Source: Litomosoides sigmodontis
Taxonomy: Eukaryota; Nematoda; Chromadorea; Rhabditida; Onchocercidae
Direction: 5' to 3'
Assembly (NCBI GenBank): GCA_963070105.1
Contig: OY718807.1
Coordinates: forward strand, 6,614,983 to 6,678,982
DNA: 64,000 bases
Shown: positions 50,534-61,800 of the stretch, one piece after another
Layout: every line of letters begins with the position of its first letter
How positions within the stretch are numbered: the first letter of the stretch is position 1
Notes under the pieces: model-generated
What the model was told of the DNA's origin: nothing
The model's database searches: none
What the model saw: the letters and a program-made list of their open reading frames with translations, nothing else
Translations under genes and position numbers: made by a program

Positions 50534-53500
50534 TCTACTGCAAAATTTCACAAGCGTTTTTACCGTCCAATTGCACATAAAATGATAAGTCTACCAACCT
50601 CATAGATGGACTGGTAAATGGGGGGAAAAAAGCACACCAAGCCATGAAAGGACCTCAAAAGTCGGATCCTCACTGCTGAACATGCTAACACTCTCTCGGT
50701 GCCGCATTCCCCTTCCGGTCTCCTCTCCTCCGTTCCCCGCAGTACTCTTTCAAACAAAGAATTGATAAAGCACATCACAGTACCTACTCAATATAATTAA
50801 TAATAAGACGGTTTGACAAAAAAAAGTCGCGAGTGGGAAATGAACAGAACACTGTTTCGACGGATAAGAAAAAATTTGTACGGATAAGAAGAAATAGTGA
50901 CGGGAGGAGAGAGAGTAGTGGGAGATGGTGGAAGATACAGAAACTGTAGTATTGACAGTGATTGAGATTGCAGCAGGTAAGGAAAAGGGACAGCATCGAT
51001 CGTAACCCCACGGCGATGCGGCAAATTCCCCCGCACTCATCCGATCGTCCACCCAACCACTACCAATCGATAGGTACGCATAGCCTACGCATTCCGCAAT
51101 TTTCAAATCGCGGACCTGTGAGTGCTGCACAATCGTAACGGGCCGCGCTATAGAATGTGCCATCGGGAGGTGTGTTCTCGAGGTGTAAAGGTGTGTTCCT
51201 TGTGGTCGGTGCCTTTGATTGTGAGCGACAATAAAGATATGGGAGTGGTTAGTGCGCCTGCATTCTTATAACTCACCGCCGCTCATTGTACGCTGTTTCG
51301 TGCCAAACTGTTCGTTTTGCGGTGTCTGGTGCTTTTTTCCATCCACCACCGTGGTACCATCTAGTTTCGTCTGCGAGGAAGACAGGCGAGACTGCAGAAG
51401 TGAAGAGAGGTGATCTGTGATCGGTGATCGGTGATCGGGAACGAAGGACATGTGTGCAAATTCATGGATTGGATAGTTTTTTCACTTTGAGTTCGAAATA
51501 TCTAAGCATCCGTAGAGAGCGGGAGGATTTTTGAGATTTGCTCTCTGAATTGTAAGCGCATGTAGCAAAGGATTTGCTGATCGTAGCAGATCTGACACTA
51601 GTTTTGAATGTGTTCAAATAAGTAGGTGAGAAATTTTATTTAATGGAAAAAAAAGAAATCATATTTTCCAGTAAGATACTTTTGCGTCAAAAAAGATTTA
51701 ATGATGTGGTGGATTGAAGATCCACGTGATATCACTGTCAAAATGCCGACACTGTTTCATTCATAAGACATCTCTGTCCACATCTAACAAAGCGTTTCTG
51801 GATTTCGATCTATTGGTTTGTTAACATGAGATCGTCATATCTAGTAGAGTGGACACTCGGTAAGAATTGAATGAGATTAGTGTAAGGTGATAAACATGTA
51901 AATCATTTCTTGTAAAATGATGCAAATATTTGATTTTGATAGATGCGATTTTTTATCGATCTACATTTCCATTCTTATTTATTGAACTTTCTGATCTGAT
52001 CAACTTGTGTAGTACATCTGCTGCGATTATTAAATCTAGACACTTGTGAAACTGTTCGTTAACCTGCGCGGTAATCTAAGATCGGACATCATATCTCAAA
52101 TTCTAGGTGGTATGTGGCGAGTATTAATTCCATGTTACAATTACTAAAGGAAGATGTGCGATGACAACCCACGTAGTTCTGCTTCCTCTTCTGCAAACCG
52201 ATTTTTCCAGTTTGACAGCAACAAGCAAACTCCTTTCCGCAACCGCTTCTTAAGCATCTCAAATATCACGAACATTTTAGCGAGGAATTCGAGGCCGACA
52301 CATACGGTGCAACACTTTTTGCAAAACACCGCTATTGCGAATAGATTTCATTCGTACAGAATGAGTAATCTCCCACTATTTTCTAACTTGATCAGTTTTC
52401 CGGTGTGTAGGAAATTCATTCACTTTCGTGTTTTGCTTTTCACGAATCGCTTTGCTCGAAGATGTCGTCGCATTTACGAGATATTCTGACCTGAGTGTTC
52501 AAGTTTCTTAGTTTAACACTCGAAACTTAAAAGTGTTCGAAATTCTCCTCTGTAGCCGTTATCTATCGCCTGGTTTGATGCGGAAAGCAGTGCTGTTCGT
52601 TGCTTCTTTTCTCGACTTAACTTTTCGAACGCGATTCTAGGACCTATTTTTGTTACAATAAACAGACTATATGAAGAAGCTAGAAAGACTGCATTCGAGA
52701 CATATAAACAAAGAAAATTTCAATTTAATTGCATAATTGGTCACATGGAAAACATTTGTTATTGGTAAAAGTAAGTTGAAGTTTTTTTTTTGCATTTCAT
52801 GTATTGGCAGTAATGGTCGTGCTTAACGACGGAGGTTATTGGTTTCAACTAAACTTCATTAGATATTTTAATTATTTTCAAATCTGAACAGTGCTGGAAC
52901 AATGATCAATAAAAAACGAAATAACAGAACCCCATATTATCAGCCATTTCAATGGATAAAATTAAAAAAATCAGAACTCTGATCGTTAAAGAATGACGGC
53001 GTTATATTCTGTATATCAACTGAAGCTTTATGAACTATGAATTTCTGATTGAAAGGGTAGGAATTTCGGCAAAAAAAAAAAAAAAATAAAAAAAAAAATG
53101 AAATGCTTACCTAGGCTCAAATCACTGAACTGCAATAAAGCACTTCGTGTTTTGCAATAAAATTGCGGAGTAGAAGCTAACGTGTACGTTCTAGTTCATT
53201 GATCAAATGTAACAACAGCACAAGAATTCTTGCAAAACCACCAGTCCAGTGGCTGATGAACCAGGAACGGAATCACTGTGAGGAGTTGGCCAGACAATTG
53301 AAGATTCAATTCAATGAAGCTACAGGACTAGCAGAAGAAGAATTAAGAGTTGTGAAACACTGATTGATGATTGATCAGCGTGCATATTTCGCTCTGAGGC
53401 ATTGGTCATGCTGATTGTTATGAACTAAAAAATTGATGTAATTCAGTCCATTTTCCCTTCCTTAGGTGTCCAAATTGAGAGAAAATACTGCTACGAAAAT

Positions 53501-55005
53501 AATAGGAATTTCTTCAGATGCAATCGAAACAGAAACTTTTCCTAAATATCTAAATTACTGTTTGCTTCATTTGCGCTTTACTTCCTCGTAGACATTCTTC
53601 TTCACTTTCCTCTGCTAATATTAGGAAAGGGAGAAGTAAATTCTTAAAGTGACTCATTAGCAATGAGTTCATGTAATCTTGATCAATTATTAGCACCTCT
53701 TTCATCACGTCTGTTTTCTTCATTCGAAAAGCTGAAATGAAAGTTCCTTTCCGGACTCGATAATCGCCTAACAAAGAGATTGATCAACTGCAAGTATGAA
53801 ATTTATTGAAAATAAGCATGGTAATGTACTGAAGAAATCATTGTTACAAATACTCACTATTCAGACTAAGGCATTTTCGATCAACAAACTTGAGAGTAAA
53901 ATGTTCTGCAATAGATCCAAGATCAAACTAATTTTAGTCACTAAGATCAGTCCATAAATATTTTGCATATTTGTTCGCTGCTAAAACCCTCATCTTCTGT
54001 TGTATTACATGGAGCTTGCAAATGTCTAATTGTAATTTTTGTGCTTTTTTTCCAATTTGTAAATTTTCATCCCATTATGATTTCACAAAGAATAGCTGTT
54101 GTATTGACAGTAATTTTTAGCATTATATATATATTTGGGACACTGAAATCAGGGTGACCAACAGAATGAAGAAAAAAGTATAAATAGAAATTAAAATTGT
54201 AATTAAAATTTTTGCTTTGTCATAAGGCTAACAAGAATGTTTATGTTAATAAGGAAAGTGATGGAATAGGTTTATAAGATTTGTATCATTGGGTGATAAG
54301 GTATCCTACTTCTAACTAATTCCCTCACTTTCGATAGTATTTGTTATGAAACTTACTAGGTCTAGAATTACCCTATCCATATGTAACAAAATTTAAGAAA
54401 AATTTTTTTGAATGTTTACGATAGCATTGCGTGAATCTATTTAACGCAAACTGTTCCCACTTATTTACTATCATTTTCGGGTTCTTTTTGAATTCCTTTT
54501 CCTAAAAGGACTGTTACATTAGCTAAATTATATAAGTTGTTTATTTTTGGCATAGTACAATTTCGCAAATATTTACTTGCTAGGAATAGCGATTCCATCC
54601 CATTAATCATCCATTTCAGAAATCCATCATACATCAGTGAAGCAGCGGTCACTTCATATTCAGTGTCCATTTCTCAGCACGGATATACTCTTTGCTGCAC
54701 ACAATCCAGTTTTCCATATTCCAGCAACAGCACGTATTTCAGATTCTCCCCATCATGACGCTACGTAATATGTTGCCAGAATTACTAACGATGCGTGCTT
54801 GTCGAGTTGCATCTGAAAGAGGACAATTTGAATTGTATTTGAAGCCATTTAATTTGTATGATTTAGATAAGACGCTGTTTCGTAAATAAGAAACATTCGG
54901 AGAAGTGTTATATAGTTTACACCAGTAACTTATCGTTAATAAATCTAACAGCGTACTTAATATACTGATTGACATTACTATTGCTATTGTTGGCACTAAT
55001 GTAAG
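50534..55005. other. Intergenic region between the orphan gene and the BTB gene
   Basis: Divergent 5' flanks. Around 50700-51450 is less AT-rich and may hold promoter or non-coding 5' exon sequence of the minus-strand gene; short GATCGGT tandem copies lie near 51415-51440 and an A-rich run at 53070-53099. Open frames with some coding look but no family match: 52154-52489 (+, 111 codons), 53550-53774 (-), 54461-54670 (-) and 54752-54889 (+). None could be chained by splice sites with confidence. Confidence 0.45.
54752..54889 (+). CDS. Possible short gene or exon (about 45 codons)
   Basis: A frame beginning MTLRNMLPELLTMRACR lies nine bases after an acceptor-like CGTATTTCAG (ends about 54742) and ends LDKTLFRK then TAA. 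Composition is coding-like (Arg/Leu/Asp-rich, few AT-rich codon runs). It could be the last exon of an undetected upstream gene. No family recognised. Confidence 0.25.
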   Translation: MMTLRNMLPELLTMRACRVASERGQFELYLKPFNLYDLDKTLFRK

Positions 55006-56976
55006 ATGAATGATGGAACGACAGAAATGGACAACGTTGATGAAATGAACGAAAGCAATTGGGATTTAAATTCGGAAGTAAATTGTTTTATTTACTAGCG
55101 AAATTTTAAAGTATTTCCAATGTTTCAGTAAATTAAAATTCTCATTTAAATTCAAATACTGAAGTTAAAGCGAATATAGTTTTAAAGAGCGTATGCAGTT
55201 GCAGACCGATTACACTCGGCGAAGCAAAAGTAGATATTTCAGCCTAGAAGTTGGCGATGTGACATTTTATGTTGATCCCGCTGAAATGTCTAAAGTAAGT
55301 GTAAAACCTTTTTATTAATTTTATTGAAGCGAAAGAAAAAGAGTATCAAGAAGACCGCTAAAAAGGATATACAATAAATCTCTTTTATATTGGCAGCGAG
55401 ATTGCAATAGTAAACTTTTCCAAAATAGAATTTAAAAGCTCAAAGTAGGGTCGTCGAACAACACAAAAACTATTCAGGCAGAGAGTATTAATTTTTGCCA
55501 CATTTCAGAAATCAGCCTACTTCGAACTGCTAACAACCAGTCATAATTTCGTAGAAGGAATTCGCGGTAGCGGTCGTTTGCACGATAAGAGTGATGAAAT
55601 TGCGTGCATGCTACAGTCTACATGTCCTACAGTTTACAACATATATCCACGAACTATCCGCGGTATTAGTAATTAAGTTTATTTAAGAGAATACTCAGCG
55701 ATAGCACATTCTTCATACCATTTAAATAATGTGGTCAAAATAAAGAACGAGAAAAAAACCTACGATGATTCATGCGGTGAGGTTTTATCTTCTACCGTGT
55801 TAATTTCTTCCGGATAAGGAATTTTTCTACCTCACCACACCGCTCTCAATTCCCGAGATCTTGCCATTGAGCAACTTCACCGCCAGGAAGCAGCTTACAA
55901 ATTTCATATATCAACGGAATATTTTCACCCAAAAGATGATCCGTTTTCATTACTCATTGAAATGCAGGGAAGAGTGAGAATTCTGGATACGATGAAATAC
56001 TAATTTATTGTTTTCACAGACCATGTTTTGAAAACCATTAACCTTTATGGTAGTATTCAAGCTGGTTATTTTCAGTTCAATCAATTCCAACACTTGCTCG
56101 TCTGGCTGATAAATACGATTTAAAAAACTTGCAGCTTTGTTGCGAATACTTTGCAGTAAAGGCAAATTTCCAAAAATATGGAAATAATGATTTGGTTAAA
56201 TTACTTCAAACGGCAATTATGTATAATTACGAGTACGTCAGTAAATTTTTTCCAATTTCGTACATAGACAATTACTGCAGCTAATAAGGCGTTTGTGTAA
56301 TTTTTCCTGAACCAACGAGCTTAGGTCGTAATAATGTGGAAGATAGGTTTCTTCTAAACGTGTCAGCAACAACTGATATTTTCGTGAACGTGAAACAGTC
56401 ACTCTCAGAGTTAAGATGTCTTTCCGTCTAAAACATTACTTCGATATTTTTTGTAGCTCAAAACTTCGAGAAAATCTCATCAATGAATTAATGCGTCGCT
56501 CACAATTTGTTAACAATTCAGGGAACAGTGAAGTAACAAGGGAAATTTGCAGTATCATTGTGTTTGTTAATTTCATCCATAATTCACTCTGAAATTTACA
56601 CACTCACCTAACTGAATCAAATTCCACCTAGTTGAGGTGATGTTAGCGTACTACCGGTTATGAGTAACACGCTAGTAGGATGAACAATGTAAATTTTCCA
56701 GAGCGCATAGTTCACAACATAGCTTTACGATTATACTTGGAGGTATATGCCACTGGTGTGGACAACAGAAATCTGTCAGTCTCAACAACGGAAGCTGCTG
56801 CTGCTGCTTGGTTAGTGCTTATTTCTGAAATATAAATTTCAAAATTTACACAACCTTCTAGCAAACATTTTGGTGAAGATCACCTGGACCATTCAATCCG
56901 AATCGTTAATATCAGGAGAGAGGAAAAATTATTAAATGAGAAAAGGATAATTCAGTTGGGAACAGTTTACGATTAA
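55006..56976 (+). CDS. BTB/POZ-domain protein, 261 residues
   Basis: Exons: 55006-55077, 55190-55294, 55509-55662, 56076-56232, 56457-56532, 56704-56810, 56862-56976; phases agree and end in TAA. The BTB fold is seen in residues about 43-130: VGDVTFYVDPAEMSKKSAYFE (first strand, then the helix carrying the S-xYF core), ELLTTSHNFVEG, then an ACMLQSTCPTVYNIYP segment and IPTLARLADKYDLKNLQ, the usual LLxLADKYxxxxLxxxCE end helix. A BACK-like helical tail follows (SKLRENLINELMRRS). BTB proteins of this kind often act as Cul3 adaptors or transcription scaffolds; which applies here is unknown. Two acceptors (55189, 56703) are AGAG forms and are less certain. An alternative 3' end is described in the next entry. 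Confidence 0.72.
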
Positions 56977-57064
56977 CTGTACTTTAATCACTGCCAGTTG
57001 CAGTAAGCTGTGAAGGTATGACAGTTTATGTGAACGATTCAAACGAGTAATAGGTGTGTTTCAG

Positions 57065-57229
57065 TGGAAATGTGGGCGGTGTGAATCAGTGTATTGTTTG
57101 AAGTGTAAACTGATGCCATGCATGGTAGAAGTGGAGAAGCATCTTAGAAAAGCGTTTGAAAACTGTGAAACAGAGGAGTTGAGGAAGGAAATTGAGTCTG
57201 AGATGGCTGAAAGAAAAGCTGACTTATAG
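57065..57229 (+). CDS. Cys-rich 54-residue terminal exon, possible alternative end of the BTB gene
   Basis: After the acceptor GTGTTTCAG (ends 57064) a phase-0 frame reads WKCGRCESVYCLKCKLMPC, then a charged helix (EVEKHLRKAFENCETEELRKE) and TAG. Two CxxC pairs look zinc-binding. The BTB exon starting at 56704 has an internal donor after 56742 (TTGGAG then GTATAT), also phase 0, so splicing 56742 to 57065 would replace the last 61 residues by this end. It could also be the last exon of a different gene. Confidence 0.4.
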   Translation, partial: WKCGRCESVYCLKCKLMPCMVEVEKHLRKAFENCETEELRKEIESEMAERKADL

Positions 57230-58855
57230 CATGGGAATCTTTTTGAGACGAGACGAAACATAAAATTGTAAATTTCAAGTTTTTCTATCTTCTCTCTGTC
57301 GACTCGCTTTGTTTTGTTGTAAAATGTTTCCAATCATGCTTGTAGTGACCTAATATATCTAAAAATTTTTTCAAAAACTACAATTAATGGGATTATTTTT
57401 TCCTGTATTTTTCATATTTCAGCTTATTCCTTTTTTAATATCCGTGTAGATAGAAATTTCAACTAGAAAATGTTTAAATTTGCTGATAGAATCTGAATGA
57501 TCCGAGTGAAGTAAGACGTAGATGTTGCGGCACTCTTCGCTTTATTCGGTAGCATTTAACCTTCATCTTCAAATTACACATAGATATTTAAGATATGTTG
57601 TGCTAAAAGCTATCAGCGAAACTAATAACTGTAAAAATATCATTCGTCCTAATATGATTAACAATTGGTAGTGAATTGCTGTTCGTCGTTGTAAAGCTAT
57701 AGCTCTTTCTAGAAATATTTAAAAAAAAAAAGCAAAATTTAATGGGCGATAATGCTATGCTTAATTTAATTATTTAGTATGCCTGTCATATATAACTAAG
57801 TATTTCGTTTTTAATAATCTATCCATTATATGTTGTTCCTTTATATCAAATTCTATTCTTTGCCATATTCTCTGCTGTCTCTGTCATTTAATGCAATTTC
57901 CCTCGTCCACTGTTTCCTATTGCAGTGGTCACTTGCGAAGTGTCAGTTAGTGCTAACTGTGACGTGACATGCTGTTTGATAAATTAGCAGTGGTTGTACG
58001 TGAGATGTAATACCGCTTCTAGCACATCGAGCAATTTCACTTACATTCGTAGCAATGTGGAGGCGGAAGGAATAAACGGATCGTTATAAATTTTAACCGA
58101 CAGTGTTCGTCCACTGGAGCAACACAGCACTTCCACAAAATAAAAGCTTATGCTATGGTCCGCTTGTACTTTATCACATCACGTCATCACGTCACGGTAT
58201 GAATCGTGCAGTACGCGAAAGTGGCAATGAGACTAAAATTTGCATTATCCTTATTCGTAAAAAGAAATTGAACGTTGACAGGATCCGTGCAGTTTCGTTT
58301 TCTAGGATTCTTTAGTCTCTTTATGTTCAACAACGGTGAGACGTTGAGGCGTGTGCGCCGCGTGCGCATATCGGGAAGGCCAGGAAATATGCTTCATGGG
58401 AAAGGGAAGTTTTTCACAGTAAATGAAAAGCGAACTTTCGGATGAGAAATATTTAGCTTGTCAATGTGTAACAGTGTTATTTCTCTTCTTGTGGAGAATA
58501 TTGATTGGGTAGACCCTCGTCTACGCAATGTAACGTGAAAGTAACGCTTCTTTCCGCATTCTACTTAGGAATAAAAGATGTGGTAGAGTTTTCGGGTAAG
58601 CGAAGAATGAATGATCTCATATCAGTGCGCTCCATCTTAAGCTCTTTTCCAAGGTAGACTCACTAGATTTGATGGTTAATAAATGGTTATTTGTTGAAAT
58701 TAACTGAAATTAGTGATTGTGTATACATGAGTGACGTACGCAGAAATGTGAATTCTCTAGAGGATGTAGAAGTTTGCAAGAAATATACGCACCGTGAAAT
58801 ATTGCAGATTTATTAGTTTGGGAAATCGAAGTGCTTTCATAAGTTAACAGACGCT
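57230..58855. other. Intergenic region upstream of the RNA helicase A gene
   Basis: No exon found. It should contain the helicase promoter. Overlapping short frames at 58103-58369 on both strands have no support. Confidence 0.5.
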
Positions 58856-61800
58856 ATGACAGACGAAATCCGAGGATGGTTGTATGGATGGCTTGGGAAA
58901 AAGAAGCTTGGTATACCATGTTATAATACAACGCCGTTAACAAATCGTGGTGGAAAAATTCGCTTCAGATGTGAATTACGGATATCAGGTATTACATATT
59001 TTTTATAATTTTTATGTGAACATTCAATTTACGCATGCGTAGAAATGAATATTAATAAAATGTACCGTGATGCCAATAATAGTTGAATGAAATTTGCTAA
59101 TGATCCATACGTAAGGGCTTACTTGATGTTTGGAAGAAATTATTTAGCGCAACATTTTCAGGGCAACCTCATGTGGGACTGGGATTCTCGGGAAATAAGA
59201 AGGATGCTGCTACTAATGCTGCTCGAGATTTCGCACACTTTCTTATTCAACAAAAATTGCTAGATCCTGCAGAACTCCCGAAACTTACCGTATTTTTTAT
59301 TTCACGTTGCTCCACAGTTAGATTAGATGTTGTAGCAGGAATGATCCTTTGATATCTAATTGTGTCACTGAATTTGGCATTCCGTTGCACACTGTTTATT
59401 TGATAATTTTGAGTTTCTCCTACAACGCCTAAACTTTGCGTTTCAATGGTAGTGAAAATTTTCCTTCCCTCCTGTATATTCCTAAGTCATTTCAGGCATC
59501 CATGTTGGAAGCAACAAATATGGATTCATTTGTCCGGGACAGTGTGCAGAAAGGTAGCAGTTTATTGAATAAAACAGAAAAAAATTGCTGCCTAAGAGAT
59601 GGCGCTGCAGTAAATATGCAGGTTCCTCCGTCGCCGATCGTTAAAGCAGAATATCAACGTCATATTGAGCAGAAAGCAGAAGAAATTGTTCTGGTCAGTT
59701 TTCTTCGATTTTAATTCTATGTTTTTTTTTCTACGATTCTGTACAAATTTGATTAACTCTTATCAAACGGAAGAGGATTTTTTCAATGGCCGGAGCTGGT
59801 AGTTTTGAAAGTCCATAGTTTGCGTGCATGCCAAATTAAACGAATTCTTTAGAAATGTCGTATAGGTAAATAATATTCGTGATATTGCATTATGTCTTAA
59901 TAAAGCAAACTAAAAGTTTTTTTAAGGCAGACTAAAAAAGTTTTTTAAAGCAGACAAAAATAAAGCAGGCTAAAAGTTTACCAAACAATTTCAGTTTCAA
60001 ATGTTTGCAGAGTACGTTTATCCATGGTCACTGAAAAAAGAGACAGCTCTATTATTATCATAGGCCTATATTCATTTTTTTATTATAATTCTTGTATACT
60101 TTTATTGTTTTTTGGAAATTTTTTATTTTTAGTCAGAATCACTAGATTTGGGGACAAATACATATGGAGGATGGACTGCTGATAATAGCAAGATGCGTTT
60201 AAATGAATTTGTTCAAAAAATTAAGCAACCACCGTTGAAATATGATATCCGCTCCATTGGCGCTGATAACTCCAAGTAAAATTTCTTATGTCTAATTTGA
60301 ATCGGAAACGCTTTTATGCATGGAATTGCTTGAGAGCCTTCTTTCTTATGGCTGGGAAGGATATTGGCAAAACGAAATTTTAGGTAGTTTTTGTCCCTAC
60401 TGTATTCAAATTTTACTCGAAGTCCACCTTTATTAGAAATATAATTTCATAATTTTTTTCATCATTATTTCAGTTCAGTTTTTATAGTTTTTGAGAACCA
60501 TCCACGTCTATATATTGAACAAATCTTAAGGATTAAATTTTCCATCAAGTACAAAATCTCAGTATCCTTGCATATTCGATTGAACTAAGCAATGAATCGT
60601 ACATCTTTTACTGATTTGATTTGGTGGTGGGATCAATAAAAGGAATAATACAGATCGGCTGTTATTTGCTGCATTTCAAGCATTACTGTTTCAGAACTTT
60701 TATTGCTGAAGTGTCGCTCTTCGTCCCGGAAATGCAACACAGTGAGTAGTAATCAATTTTAGTCCACATATATAATGTTTGAGCAGATGTGCAGGTAGTG
60801 ACAACAATTTTTGGTTCACTCTTCACGCATAATACCATGATTAGTTCTAAAACTATTAGTTGTATTACAGTGAATATGTAGGAGAGATTATATTGACAAA
60901 AGCAGTAATATGCGTAAAGGATAAACGCTGTTTTTTATTTCTTTTTTATTCCCAAAAAATCAGGAATTTTGCTAGTAAGTGTTGTCTGCTTTATCTATTT
61001 ACTATTTCGTTAGCTACAAAAAAAATTTTGTAAATTTATACATAAAATTTATTTAAATATTTTCTGCATTCTCGTCTGTCTCTTTTGTCGGATTTAATTC
61101 ATCTGATGTTTTTTGCTGGAGATCTATCAGTTGTTTGAAAAAGCAAAGAATATGTAGAACGTAATTTCATAGTGCGACTCATATACGGTCGCACTATGAA
61201 AAGTACATCTGAACTGTAAATCAGACTTCGCAGATAACGTAGCAATTTTTCTATATTTTAAGAAGAATCTGTAGGACGAATCGGTTGACGGTGTGTTGTT
61301 CCGATGATTCTGCTAATGGGAAGAAATATTAGTTTCAAATAATTTTTGATCAGTACTTCTTTTGTTATGTTTTGAGCAATGATTTGCCGAAGAAATTATG
61401 TCCAAAATTTTGTCAGTTAAACGGACTCAATTTCTTTGCCTTCAGCTTTTTTGGCAAAAGCAGAAGGATCAACAAAGAAAACTGCCGAAGCAATGTGTGC
61501 AGTTTCTTTGATGCGTCAGTTGTTTCATAATAAGTTAATTGGTGCTTACACCAGTCAGAAGAAGAAAAAAACAGCGGGAAATGTAGGTTTAAATGAAAGT
61601 ATTTTATCAGTTCAGTTTCCTTTTTTGTGCTGGTCGTGAATTCAAAATCAGGATCAGGCAGCGTAGAACCCAGAAAAACTTTTCTGAAGTGAAAGTTAAT
61701 CAGTGACTCTTTTTTGCTTCCATGAGAACTTGTTTTTGAAGCTTAATGTCTCTGTTACAACTGTTTTCAGTTGCCAGACATCCCTGTCATTGTAAGTGAC

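Noticed and set aside
50750..51163. 137-codon minus-strand frame upstream of the orphan gene
   Set aside because: The tail is a hydrophobic/Ser-rich run with no family match, and the orphan gene has its own acceptor-linked start at 50533; more likely 5' flank or non-coding exon.
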